From assembly GCA_900545305.1 (NCBI GenBank), contig UQYD01000004.1, positions 1 through 64,000 of the forward strand: a stretch of DNA of 64,000 nucleotides. The letters are read 5' to 3'. The notes beneath the pieces are model-generated. The model searched no databases and was not told the origin of the DNA. It was given only the letters and a program-made list of their open reading frames with translations. Of the stretch, positions 42,033 to 51,458 are shown one piece after another. Every line of letters begins with the position of its first letter. The first letter of the stretch is position 1. Both the position numbers and the translations under genes were made by a program. Origin of the DNA: an uncultured Eubacterium sp. Lineage in GTDB: Bacteria; Bacillota; Clostridia; Lachnospirales; CAG-274.

Positions 42033-45000
42033 ATGAAGAAAAGATTTTTAGCTTTACTTCTTGCGATGACTATGGCAATGAGCGTTACAGCTTTTGCTCG
42101 TTTTGATAACGAAGAATTTAATTATCGCAAAACAACTAATGTAGAAGCTGAAGCCTTTGGCGAACAGATTTTAGTTACTTGGCCAGCCGTTGATAAAAGT
42201 GGTAACTTAATTAATGCCAATCCACTTGCTTCAACATCAACTTACGGCAATCCTACAGGAGGTTGGACAAATCCAACAAAGGGTATGATTATTCAGTATC
42301 CTAACTGGAATATTGCCGGCAATACTACTAATCCAACACAGGTAGCAACTGGTGAGGCAAAAGTTCTCTTTGGTCTTACTCAGGAAAAGACTACTGATTA
42401 CCCTGTAGTTGTTAAAGATGCTAAAACAAATGAAGTTGTTGAGCAGGCTTATTTATCTGATGAAGTTGTAGCACAGAACTTTGCTACTCAGTACAATATC
42501 TACTATTCTAAAGACGGTTCTAACTGGACTTTAGACCACGAAACAAAGACTATTAACCACGGTAAGAAAATTTGCAGACCACAGGCAGACGGTACTTACA
42601 AAGACGATTCTAAGGTTACTTTCTTCCTTGAAGACCAGCTTGTTGACCCATTAACTGCAACTCTTGACCCTGGCACAAAATACTATATCAAGGTTGTAGC
42701 TACAAATGCTGCAAACACTAAGGAAAACTTTAAGGAATTTACAACTGACATAACAACTCCGGCAGCTGCTGAAAAGACACCTGCCTTTCCTACAGTTGAG
42801 GGTGGTGGTACTTATTCTCAGGGTGGTAGAGGTACTGACTCTAAGCCTGGTGATGTATACGTTGTAACAAGTCTTGATGACAGCGTTTCAAATCCACAAC
42901 CTGGTACTCTCCGTTATGGTCTTTTAAGAAAAGACAGAAAAGACGGTAACATCTCTTACCCTAGAACTATTGTATTTGCTGTAGGTGGTACAATCAACAT
43001 TGACCCAACAGCATCAAAGAATAACAGAAGATTAACTATTGCTGACAACACTACTGTTCTTGGTCAGACAGCTCCTGGCGAAGGTATTACTATTGCCGGT
43101 GCATCTACTAAGTTTAATGGCGAAAATATTATCGTTCGTTACCTTCGTGTTCGTTTAGGCGATGGCTATGACCAGGATGCTGCAACAGCAACTGGTAAGA
43201 ATATTGTAATTGACCATTGTACATTTAACTGGGGTGTTGACGAAACATTTACAGCTAAGGAACTTATTAACACAAGTATTCAGTACAACATCATTGCAAA
43301 CAGCCTTTCTATTGTAAATAAGAACGGCGACAACAACACAGACCCAGAACTTAACTCAGGCGAAAGTGAAGCTAAGCACGGTATGGGTTCTATATTAAAT
43401 GGTTTTGATACATCATTTACTCACAACCTTTGGGCTAACCACGGTACAAGAAACCCTCGTTTTGAAGGTGCTTTCACTTACGGTGGTATTACATATCAGA
43501 ACAAAGTAGATTTCCAGAACAATGTTGTATTTAACTGGGGTCACAATTCTGGTTACGGTGGTGACAGAGGTAGTGGTAACACTAACTTAATTAATAACTA
43601 CTACAAGCCAGGTCCTAATACACTTGAAAAAACTAAGACAAGAATTTTCGATTGTGACGGTAGTGGCACAAGTAGCTGGTATGTAACAGGTAACTATATG
43701 TATGGTAGTGATGAAGTTACTGCTGACAATGCTCTTGGTGTAAAGGACTTTGGTACAGCCGGTAAGAAACTTTCTTCTCCTGTTGAGCTTACTATTCCTT
43801 ATAGTGCTGAAAGTGCTACAGACGCCTACAACAGTGTTGTAAACGGTGTTGGTGCATCTTGTTTCAGAGATTCTGTAGATGCAAAACTTGTAAATGCTGT
43901 TAAGTCTGGCGAAAGTGCATTTATTAACACTCAGACTGAAGAAGGTGGTTGGCAGACTCCTACTGTAGTTTCAACATTAGTTGATACAGATAAAGACGGT
44001 ATGCCTGATACTTGGGAAGATGCAATGGGTCTTAACAAGAATGACGCCTCTGATGCTGGTCTTATTGTAAATGACCCTACAAAGAGTTACAACGGTTACT
44101 CTAATATTGAAGTATATGCTAACAGTCTTATTGGCGAATGGACAGAATTCTCAACAAAGCCTACTGTTACAAATACTGAAATTTCTATTGACTCTATTAA
44201 CAACGGTACTGACAACGTATATGTAAAGTCTAACGATGTACAGGCTACTCTTGAAGCCGGTAAGACTTACAATGTTGAATATTCTTACACTTCTGATGCT
44301 AAGGATTACAACGGTCAGTTTGAATTATGGATTAACGACCAGAAAGTAAGCGATAACCAAAAGTCATTTACAGTTCCTAATACTGTAGGTAATTACAAGC
44401 TTGCTATTAAGGCAACAGGTACTGGAAATACTCTTTCTCAGCCTGTAAATATTATTATTGTACCTGCAAATACAACAGGTCAGAACATTGAAGGCTTTAC
44501 TTCAACAGACATCGGTCCGGTAAGAACAGCTGGTGCTGATTACTATGATGCACAGACAGGTACTCTTGTTACTACAGGTGCTGGTCGTGTTGGTATATTA
44601 AATACTACTTCAACTGAAGAACCTGATGCTTTCCACTTTAACTATGTTAAGGCTAAGGGAAACATCGACTTTACTGCAAAGGTTGATAACCTTGCTAAGA
44701 TTGATTACAACCAGAACTCAGGCTTAATGATAAGAAAGAGCCTTGATACATCAAGTCCTTTCTATATGACTTCTATTTCATTCTTAAAGGGCGAAGATTA
44801 CGAAGGTGCAACTGACGCCTCTGGTGGTGCTGTAAGAGCTAAGAACATTAAAGCTGTTTACAGAAATCAGGCTGGTGATTTAGTTGGTTACGGTAAAATG
44901 TTAAGTATTCCACAAAAGAGAGTTTCTGAAGAACCAAATCACGGTTATATGCACATTAATGTAAATAACGGTGTTGTTACTTTATCAGCATCTTACGATA

Positions 45001-45365
45001 ATGTAAACTGGTATACTCTCAATACATTTAACATTGATTGGACAGATGACTACTATGTAGGTTTTGCAACTGATGCTGCTCAGGATTATATGGACTTTAC
45101 AAGATTTAATGCAACTAAGTTTGCTGACATAAATCTTTCAACAGCAACTTCTGCTGTTGTTGGTGATGCCGATATGAACGGTAGTATCACAGCTGATGAT
45201 GCAGCTGCTACATTACAGTACGTATTAACAGCTACCGGTCTTTCTCCACAGGGTGTAGCAAATGTTAAGGCAGTTCTTCCTAAGGAAGACGAAATTACTT
45301 CTGTTCACGCAGCATTAATTTTACAAAATGCTTTAGATAGTACATTCATATTGCCACAGGCATAA
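42033..45365 (+). CDS. Secreted pectate lyase, family PL1-like, with C-terminal dockerin-like tail
   Basis: 1110 residues with a signal peptide (1-22, MAMSVTAFA). A fibronectin-like region (about 30-245) is followed by a PL1 beta-helix (about 250-610) that starts AFPTVEGGGTYSQGGRG. It contains VIDHCTFNWGVDET near 392 and NHGTRNPRFEG near 468, which holds the candidate catalytic Arg. DTDKDGMPDTWEDAMGL is a calcium-binding thrombospondin-3-like motif. A beta-sandwich module (about 820-1035) and a dockerin-like tail (GDADMNGSITADDAAATL, ending LQNALDSTFILPQA) follow. It cleaves polygalacturonate. It is monocistronic, with a strong terminator. Confidence 0.85.
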   Translation: MKKRFLALLLAMTMAMSVTAFARFDNEEFNYRKTTNVEAEAFGEQILVTWPAVDKSGNLINANPLASTSTYGNPTGGWTNPTKGMIIQYPNWNIAGNTTNPTQVATGEAKVLFGLTQEKTTDYPVVVKDAKTNEVVEQAYLSDEVVAQNFATQYNIYYSKDGSNWTLDHETKTINHGKKICRPQADGTYKDDSKVTFFLEDQLVDPLTATLDPGTKYYIKVVATNAANTKENFKEFTTDITTPAAAEKTPAFPTVEGGGTYSQGGRGTDSKPGDVYVVTSLDDSVSNPQPGTLRYGLLRKDRKDGNISYPRTIVFAVGGTINIDPTASKNNRRLTIADNTTVLGQTAPGEGITIAGASTKFNGENIIVRYLRVRLGDGYDQDAATATGKNIVIDHCTFNWGVDETFTAKELINTSIQYNIIANSLSIVNKNGDNNTDPELNSGESEAKHGMGSILNGFDTSFTHNLWANHGTRNPRFEGAFTYGGITYQNKVDFQNNVVFNWGHNSGYGGDRGSGNTNLINNYYKPGPNTLEKTKTRIFDCDGSGTSSWYVTGNYMYGSDEVTADNALGVKDFGTAGKKLSSPVELTIPYSAESATDAYNSVVNGVGASCFRDSVDAKLVNAVKSGESAFINTQTEEGGWQTPTVVSTLVDTDKDGMPDTWEDAMGLNKNDASDAGLIVNDPTKSYNGYSNIEVYANSLIGEWTEFSTKPTVTNTEISIDSINNGTDNVYVKSNDVQATLEAGKTYNVEYSYTSDAKDYNGQFELWINDQKVSDNQKSFTVPNTVGNYKLAIKATGTGNTLSQPVNIIIVPANTTGQNIEGFTSTDIGPVRTAGADYYDAQTGTLVTTGAGRVGILNTTSTEEPDAFHFNYVKAKGNIDFTAKVDNLAKIDYNQNSGLMIRKSLDTSSPFYMTSISFLKGEDYEGATDASGGAVRAKNIKAVYRNQAGDLVGYGKMLSIPQKRVSEEPNHGYMHINVNNGVVTLSASYDNVNWYTLNTFNIDWTDDYYVGFATDAAQDYMDFTRFNATKFADINLSTATSAVVGDADMNGSITADDAAATLQYVLTATGLSPQGVANVKAVLPKEDEITSVHAALILQNALDSTFILPQA

Positions 45366-45367
45366 TA

Positions 45368-45424
45368 ATTCACTATAAAAAAAGAGGTATTCCATTTCGG
45401 AATACCTCTTTTTTTATAGTGAAT
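45368..45424 (+). terminator. Very long perfect terminator hairpin after the PL1 gene
   Basis: A perfect 26-pair stem (45368-45393 with 45399-45424, loop ATTTC) contains AGAGGTATTCC/GGAATACCTCT and T7/A7 runs within the stem. Its outer ten bases (TATAGTGAAT) are shared with the end of repeat R3, so the stem looks extended by the repeat insertion. Confidence 0.9.
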
Positions 45425-45488
45425 CGGAAAGATAAATCCGATGGCTTGCTTGTCAAGCCACAAATTAACAAAGTTAATTTGTTCTGAA
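45419..45488 (-). repeat. Three-hairpin intergenic repeat, copy R3
   Basis: Read on the minus strand: CAGAAC head, AAATTAAC-ttt-GTTAATTT, TGGCTTG-aca-AGCAAGCCA, ATCGGA-TTTATCTT-TCCGAT and the TTCAC end. It abuts the terminator of the PL1 gene with the same end that touches the terminators in R1, R2 and R4. Confidence 0.88.
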
Positions 45489-45497
45489 TACCTATAT

Positions 45498-46244
45498 TTA
45501 TTTAAAGTAAAATGGCAAGTCACTTCCACCATTTCCAAAAAAGTCATTTTGCTGACTGTATAAATAATCAATACTGTGTAAAGTATTTACTAATGCTGAA
45601 AAAGCAACAACTGCTACAATAGAAATTACAAGAGTCGCAAAAATAACTATCCAAATCTTTTTATTTTCACTTGCACCCTTAATGTTAGAAACTGCCATAG
45701 TTGTAAGTGCAACTGTAGGCAAAATAGTAAACATAAGAACATAAACACTTGCGTCTACATTAATGAAAGCCACAAAAGCTGAAACTATCATAAATGCCAT
45801 ATTTACAGGTATTGCTACTGTAGCAAGTTGTAAACAAGCCTTAAATCTTAAATAGCAATGTGCTAATCTACTAGCAAAACTTATGGCAATTCCATAAATT
45901 AAATCTCCAAAAATACTTATACCAAAGGCAAATAAGCCTAATTCAAATTTTGACTTTGTAATGTATGTAAGCACAGTATTAGATGACATTAATGTTTCAA
46001 ATACAGCAAATACAAGTACAAAAGCCACAACAGCCTTTAAAAGTATAAGTTTAATAGCCATTTTCCCATAGTCAAGAGAAAAATAACTTTTAATAGTTTC
46101 TGACGGATTTACAAATAAATCCCTTGCAAAATGAACTGTACTCATTACAGTATCACTAAATTTAATAGTAGGTTTTTCAACATTAGTTGTACAGTTGCAA
46201 ACCTCTCCGTCTTTTAATTCTCTACCACATTTAGAACAGTACAT
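45498..46244 (-). CDS. Zinc-ribbon membrane protein, function unknown
   Basis: 248 residues. The start MYCSKCGRELKDGEVCNC is a zinc-ribbon (Cys-x2-Cys ... Cys-x-Cys). A linker follows, then five or six membrane segments from about residue 65, ending in a short polar tail. The layout resembles YIP1-domain or DUF-type zinc-ribbon membrane proteins of Firmicutes. No catalytic motif is seen. It lies two bases after thiE on the same strand and is likely co-transcribed with it. Confidence 0.7.
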   Translation of the reverse strand: MYCSKCGRELKDGEVCNCTTNVEKPTIKFSDTVMSTVHFARDLFVNPSETIKSYFSLDYGKMAIKLILLKAVVAFVLVFAVFETLMSSNTVLTYITKSKFELGLFAFGISIFGDLIYGIAISFASRLAHCYLRFKACLQLATVAIPVNMAFMIVSAFVAFINVDASVYVLMFTILPTVALTTMAVSNIKGASENKKIWIVIFATLVISIVAVVAFSALVNTLHSIDYLYSQQNDFFGNGGSDLPFYFK

Positions 46245-46246
46245 AA

Positions 46247-46891
46247 TTAACTCTCCCTTACTATTTTACTAGCTTTTTCTTTCATTATTTTTGCTGATTT
46301 TTCTACATCTTCACTTTTGAAAATAGCAGATACTACAGCCACACCGTCAATACCATATCCTTCTAAAGACATAATATTTTCACTGTTTATGCCACCTATT
46401 CCTACAACGGGAATATCAGCATATGATGTTATTTTATTTGAAAGCTCCTTTGTCATATGGGTTGTACCGGACTTTGTCGATGTGTCAAACATAGCACCTA
46501 TACCCAAATAATCAGCACCCTGACCTACAGCTGTAACAGCTCTTTCATAAGTTCTGGCTGTTGCCCCTATAATTTTATTATTACCTAATATTTTTCTGGC
46601 ATTAGCTACAGACATATCATCTCCACCAACATGTACACCGTCTGCATCTATATCCTTTGCCAATTCAACATTATCATTTATTATCATAGGCACATTATAT
46701 TTGTCAGTTACCTTTTTTACATCAAGAGCAATTCTCTTAAATTCATCATAGGATGCTTCTTTTTCCCTTATTTGAACAAAGGTAACACCACCTTTTATAG
46801 CCTCCTCAACAGCCCGTGCAAGAGTTTTATTTCCAAGCCAACGGCTATCAGTTACAGCATATAATAAAAGCTGATTTCTATTTACGAGCAA
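46247..46891 (-). CDS. thiE: Thiamine phosphate synthase
   Basis: 214 residues from TTG 46891, with GGAG nine bases upstream; the longer ATG form adds residues with no RBS. Motifs are LLLYAVTDSRWLG, VTFVQIREKEASYDEF, VPMIINDNVELAKDIDADGVHVGGDDM, DYLGIGAMFDTSTKSG and VVGIGGINSENI. It joins the pyrimidine and thiazole halves of thiamine. No other thi gene or TPP riboswitch is visible here. It is followed directly by the zinc-ribbon membrane protein gene. Confidence 0.93.
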   Translation of the reverse strand: MLVNRNQLLLYAVTDSRWLGNKTLARAVEEAIKGGVTFVQIREKEASYDEFKRIALDVKKVTDKYNVPMIINDNVELAKDIDADGVHVGGDDMSVANARKILGNNKIIGATARTYERAVTAVGQGADYLGIGAMFDTSTKSGTTHMTKELSNKITSYADIPVVGIGGINSENIMSLEGYGIDGVAVVSAIFKSEDVEKSAKIMKEKASKIVRES

Positions 46892-46996
46892 TATTATCAT
46901 CTCCATATTAAAATTCAAATTACGGTTAGAGTATAGCATAAAAGCAAAAAATCTTCAATGTATTTGCCATTTATGAAGTTAAACTTCATTTTTAGA

Positions 46997-47028
46997 CAAA
47001 AAAAGTCCCTCGAAAATTCGAGGGACTA
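46997..47028 (-). terminator. Terminator of the CE8-CE12 esterase gene
   Basis: On the minus strand AGTCCCTCGA-atttt-CGAGGGACT is followed by seven T, shortly after the stop codon. Confidence 0.9.
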
Positions 47029-47042
47029 AAAATATTATATTT

Positions 47043-50000
47043 TTACTGTTCAACAGGCATAAGGAATGTTGAATCAAGAGCTTTCTGAAGGATATATGCT
47101 GCATCCTTAGCAGTAATACCGTCTTCCTTGTCAACATTTGCATTCTTGATACCCTGTTCTGTAATTTCTGTGCTTTCTGGAGCAAGGCAATAAGAAAGTG
47201 CAAGAGCTGCATCATCAGCTGTTACTACTTTATCACCATTTGCATCACCAACAACAGGCTTTTCAACTGGAGGAGTAACACTACCACCCTTTAATTTAGC
47301 AATAGAATTATTTACAAAATCAGTCCAGTAAGTATCAACATAGCTTTCGTCATATGCACCAGCCGGATTCTTGTCGTAACCAGTAAATGTACCATTAGAC
47401 ATTACCATAAATTCTGTGTAACCCTTATCATCGGCAGCTGTTACCTTTGATGGAGCAACAACACCAGAAGCAAGACCAAGGCTAGAGCCCTTAATCTGTT
47501 CAGCTAATTTACAAGCAACAGCAAAACCACCAAGTTTGCTGTGGTGAGTCTTTTCGCCTGGAGCAAAAAGTCTGCTTGCAAGGTTTGATACTTCGCCACT
47601 AGCTGTAGAATCTGCCTTGTAAGCATCTTCGTACATAGCCTTTGTAACACTAAACATATCAATACATTCAATACCATTTTCCTGTGCAAGCTGTTTAACA
47701 GCTGTTACATAAGCATCATTTGATGATGTATTATCATCGTGATGAGCCTTAATTGTACCGTCTGCGTTAAAGTATAATCTTGAAACAGGAGTTACAAGAA
47801 CAGGAGTTGCACCCTTGTCCTTAGCTGCATCAATATACTTCTGTAAGTAATACTTGTAAGTTCCTTCAGTTGTTGGATATACACCGTTTGCATCAGGAGT
47901 ACCAATAGGTACATATCTGTCAGCATAAGTGTAAGCACAGTCATTATGACCAAACTGAATGAATAAATAATCGCCAGCATACATCTGGTTTGTAATCTTA
48001 TCTAAGAAACCATCATCAAGGAAAGTCTTTGAACTTCTACCACCTTCGGCATAGTCCATTACAGCATACTTACCAGAGTCTAATAAGTTACCGAGGAATT
48101 CACCCCAAGAACCTTCAACTCTATTAGCACCAGAGTTGTTAATAGCACCTGCTGAATAATCCTTTACAGTAGAGTCGCCAGCAAGGAATACAGCAATCTT
48201 ACCACTTGGTCTGTCTGTATCTACACTACCTGAGCCCTTAACAACAGGTTTAGCACTTGTAATTGAAACTGGAGCAATACTCTTGCCGTCAGCTGTCATA
48301 CCTACAACAGTTGCTCTAATATAGTAGCCAATATCATCAGCAACCATATTGTAGCCAGTATTTGTCTTTGCATTGTCAACCTTAACAACAGTTGCGTTGC
48401 CACTTTCGTCTACTCTTTCCCAAATAATTCTTGAAGCATCTGCATCTGTACCTAAGTCATACTTACATTCCATAATATAACCACTTTCCGGAAGAAGTAC
48501 ATCACACTTAGAGCTGAAATATGGAGCAGTTGTAAACTTGAGTTCTGCTGGAGATGCAGTATAGTATGTTGGAGTCCAACCATTGAAATAAGCTGTAGCA
48601 TCGGCATTTACATCAGTTGAAACTGTGCCTGCTATTCTGCTTGTTGTATCAACTGGAGTATTGCCATATACTGTACCCATTTCCTTATACTTAGCAGCTT
48701 CTGGGTTAACACCACTCATTGATGTCCAACCAGTTGGGTCAATAGTATCGCTGTTCTGTAATACTGTATTAAACATTGTTACTGCAGCATCTGCATCCCA
48801 AGGTCTACCAAAGAATTCAGGAGCATGCTTTTTACCGTCTTTCTGAGTTACAATACAACCTCTGAAAAGGTAACCCTTGTAGTCATTCATACTGTTTGCT
48901 CTTGCAGCAGTAAGGTAACCACTCTGTCCCTTATCTGAGTAACCACAGAATCTAAGTTCGCAGTTATCAAATACAACGTTACCTGAACCGAAGATATAGT
49001 CTGTGTTACCTTCAATCATACAATCTTTGAAGTAACCGTGAATAGCACCTGTGTAAAGTGTATCCTGACTACCTACAAAGTTACAATTCTTAAATTCTGA
49101 ATTGTCTGCATCAACTATAATAGCTGTTGCTCTTTCTGTTGCATCGTAGCTGGTTGGGTCAGAGTTAATCTTTCTTACGAAAGCCTTTGAACCGTCACTT
49201 TCAACACCGTCTACGATTTCTTCATCAGTAATGTACTTACTAAATGAAGTTTCAAATGTAATATTTTCAGCCTTAAAGCCAGTTGCTGTGTTCTTTACAT
49301 ATGTAGCAACACCCCACTTCTGAGGAAGTTTCTTGTCAAACTTATCAAAAGCATTTTCCTCATTGTAGTAGCCTGTGCCGTCAATACTGTAATACTTGTA
49401 ACCAATACCATAGTACCAAGTGAGAACAACTTCGCCTTCGCCCTCTTTTGCAAGAGTAATGTAAGGAGTTTCGATTGAAACCTGTTCTCTATATGTACCT
49501 GGAGCAATATGTATTGTAATTCTCTGTTCTTCGCTTGTAGGGTTCATAACCTTAGCAGCTGCAACAGCTTCGCCAAGAGTATCAAAGTTATTAGCCTTAC
49601 CAGCACAACCTACATAAATATCAGAAGAATATTTAACGTCAGGTGTTGGCTTAACAGCAGGAACAAAAAGAATATTCTTTGATGTTGCTCTGCCGTCTAC
49701 AACAACGTGACCAGAAGTCTTATAGCCATCTACAGATGCAACAACACTGTATGAACCATCTCTAAGATTTACAGTATAGCTTGTACCATTTACTGTACCT
49801 ACATAGTTGTAATCATCAGCCAAATTAGTAAATGATAATACCTTTACATCTGCACCACTTGGAAGACCTTCTAAAGTACCAGTAACTGCATATGTAGCCT
49901 TTAAAGAAACTGTAACATCCTGTTCAACATTTGAGCTTGAATTAACAGTACCATTTGCTGTTACTTCATAGTCATTAATACCCTCAAACTGAGCTGTATA

Positions 50001-51140
50001 TTCAACATCAGGTTCAAGAGTAGCTGAGTATGTTAATGTTGCTGTATCTAACTTAGCAACAACTGTATCTGAATTAGATGAAGCCTCTGGAACGAAGTTC
50101 ATAACCATTTTAGATACATCATATGCACTATCAATACCTAAAACTTTACCAGATACAACATATGTATTTTTAGCTTCTACATCAAGATTTACATTTGAAA
50201 GTCCAGTCTTTACATCTTCAAGTTTAACTGTAACATTTCTACTTGCATTTGTGAAACCAAAACCTACCGCATTTTTAAGAATTGCCTTATAAGTATATCC
50301 TGGAGTAAGATATGCTGTATAAGTACCGTCAGCATTTACCTGTGCGTTAAGCTGAACACCGTTTGTCTGATTTTCAAATAAAACGCTGTAGCCTGAAACA
50401 CCAGTAGCCTTAGTGTCTACCTTACCAGTAACTGCTACTGCATTATACTTAACAATTCTGTTGATTACTGGCTTACCTGCATTAGTAGCAGCGTCAAACC
50501 AAACCTTGTAAGAACCGTTGTACTTAGCAATAAAATCAACTTTTTCCTGTGTACCACCGGCTACAATGTGTTCATCATTCTGTTCGCCCTCAGTACCAAG
50601 GTACTTAAATTCAACACCTGAATTAGCTGCATTTGATGGACCAGTATAAACAGAAATACCGTCACCAGCTGTTACATTGTTTAAAACAACACAACGTCTA
50701 GCTTCGCCACCTGAACCATTAGAATAGAACATACCGTCAGCAGTATATCCATCAGCATAAGCATTTGAACCCTTTCCGTTAGTACCATAACCTCTTGTAC
50801 CATAATTGCCACTTGCAATATCATAGTATAAACGGTCTTTTGCTACAACATTTAAAGTTAAACCATCATCAATAACAATATCGCCGGCAGTTTCAAACTG
50901 ACCTTTTGATGCCTTGTAAGATGATGAACCGTCACTTACTTGTGTCATATTATCAAGAGTAGTCTTTGTAATATGATTTGTGTAAAGTGATGTGTCTGAT
51001 TCTTCTACTCCACCAAAGTCCCAAACATCAATAGTGTTTCCACTTGCAAAAACACTAGAAACATTAGCCATTGCAAAACTACCTACCATCATAGTAAGAG
51101 CAAGTAATGAACTAATAAATCTTTTAGCTTTTTTTGCCAT
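47043..51140 (-). CDS. Secreted pectin methylesterase (CE8) fused to rhamnogalacturonan acetylesterase (CE12), with dockerin-like tail
   Basis: 1365 residues with a signal peptide (1-32, VSSVFASG). A beta-rich module (33-235) and about three carboxypeptidase-regulatory-like repeats (240-500) are followed by a CE8 beta-helix (about 505-830) with GSQDTLYTG near 692, GNTDYIFGSG near 713 and GRPWD near 778. An Ig-like stretch comes next, then a CE12 SGNH domain (about 980-1225) with AGDSTVKDYS, FGHNDC and THHSKLGG. The tail is dockerin-like (GDANGDKVVTADDAALAL, ending LQKALDSTFLMPVEQ). It would remove methyl and acetyl esters from pectin, preparing it for the lyases. Confidence 0.88.
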   Translation of the reverse strand: MAKKAKRFISSLLALTMMVGSFAMANVSSVFASGNTIDVWDFGGVEESDTSLYTNHITKTTLDNMTQVSDGSSSYKASKGQFETAGDIVIDDGLTLNVVAKDRLYYDIASGNYGTRGYGTNGKGSNAYADGYTADGMFYSNGSGGEARRCVVLNNVTAGDGISVYTGPSNAANSGVEFKYLGTEGEQNDEHIVAGGTQEKVDFIAKYNGSYKVWFDAATNAGKPVINRIVKYNAVAVTGKVDTKATGVSGYSVLFENQTNGVQLNAQVNADGTYTAYLTPGYTYKAILKNAVGFGFTNASRNVTVKLEDVKTGLSNVNLDVEAKNTYVVSGKVLGIDSAYDVSKMVMNFVPEASSNSDTVVAKLDTATLTYSATLEPDVEYTAQFEGINDYEVTANGTVNSSSNVEQDVTVSLKATYAVTGTLEGLPSGADVKVLSFTNLADDYNYVGTVNGTSYTVNLRDGSYSVVASVDGYKTSGHVVVDGRATSKNILFVPAVKPTPDVKYSSDIYVGCAGKANNFDTLGEAVAAAKVMNPTSEEQRITIHIAPGTYREQVSIETPYITLAKEGEGEVVLTWYYGIGYKYYSIDGTGYYNEENAFDKFDKKLPQKWGVATYVKNTATGFKAENITFETSFSKYITDEEIVDGVESDGSKAFVRKINSDPTSYDATERATAIIVDADNSEFKNCNFVGSQDTLYTGAIHGYFKDCMIEGNTDYIFGSGNVVFDNCELRFCGYSDKGQSGYLTAARANSMNDYKGYLFRGCIVTQKDGKKHAPEFFGRPWDADAAVTMFNTVLQNSDTIDPTGWTSMSGVNPEAAKYKEMGTVYGNTPVDTTSRIAGTVSTDVNADATAYFNGWTPTYYTASPAELKFTTAPYFSSKCDVLLPESGYIMECKYDLGTDADASRIIWERVDESGNATVVKVDNAKTNTGYNMVADDIGYYIRATVVGMTADGKSIAPVSITSAKPVVKGSGSVDTDRPSGKIAVFLAGDSTVKDYSAGAINNSGANRVEGSWGEFLGNLLDSGKYAVMDYAEGGRSSKTFLDDGFLDKITNQMYAGDYLFIQFGHNDCAYTYADRYVPIGTPDANGVYPTTEGTYKYYLQKYIDAAKDKGATPVLVTPVSRLYFNADGTIKAHHDDNTSSNDAYVTAVKQLAQENGIECIDMFSVTKAMYEDAYKADSTASGEVSNLASRLFAPGEKTHHSKLGGFAVACKLAEQIKGSSLGLASGVVAPSKVTAADDKGYTEFMVMSNGTFTGYDKNPAGAYDESYVDTYWTDFVNNSIAKLKGGSVTPPVEKPVVGDANGDKVVTADDAALALSYCLAPESTEITEQGIKNANVDKEDGITAKDAAYILQKALDSTFLMPVEQ

Positions 51141-51188
51141 TTTCTTCTCCTCCTTTTATTTATTGTTGCCTTTTGACAACACACCTAT

Positions 51189-51217
51189 ATTATATAGGTT
51201 TGACATAAAAAAGTCAA
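51189..51217 (-). promoter_or_regulatory. Promoter of the CE8-CE12 gene with a palindrome on the -10
   Basis: On the minus strand TTGACT (51212-51217), a 17-base spacer and TATAAT (51189-51194). The palindrome CCTATAT-T-ATATAGG (about 51184-51198) covers the -10, a place where a bound repressor would block transcription. Confidence 0.8.
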
Positions 51218-51322
51218 TTAAACAGCACTATTTTATACAAAATATTTAAAGCTTTTTTATATTGGATTGTTCAAAAATAACCATTTGCATTAACTTAGGA
51301 TTTTACTATATAAATTTTTGAC

Positions 51323-51457
51323 ATTCAGAACAAATTAACTTTGTTAATTTGTAGCTTGACAGGCAAGCCATCGGATTTATCTTTCCGATTCACTGGTCAG
51401 AACTTTCAACTTCGTTGAAAGTCACACTTCGTGTGTCCGATTTATCTTTCGGTTCAC
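51323..51457 (+). repeat. Three-hairpin intergenic repeat, copy R4 (two units in tandem)
   Basis: Unit A: CAGAAC, AAATTAAC-ttt-GTTAATTT, GCTTG-acagg-CAAGC, TCGGA-TTTATCTT-TCCGA, TTCAC. Unit B follows at once: CAGAAC, CTTTCAAC-ttc-GTTGAAAG, ACAC/GTGT, CCGA-TTTATCTT-TCGG, TTCAC. The end touches the A-run of the terminator at 51459-51496. Both unit types side by side show the common plan most clearly. Confidence 0.9.
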
Positions 51458-51458
51458 T

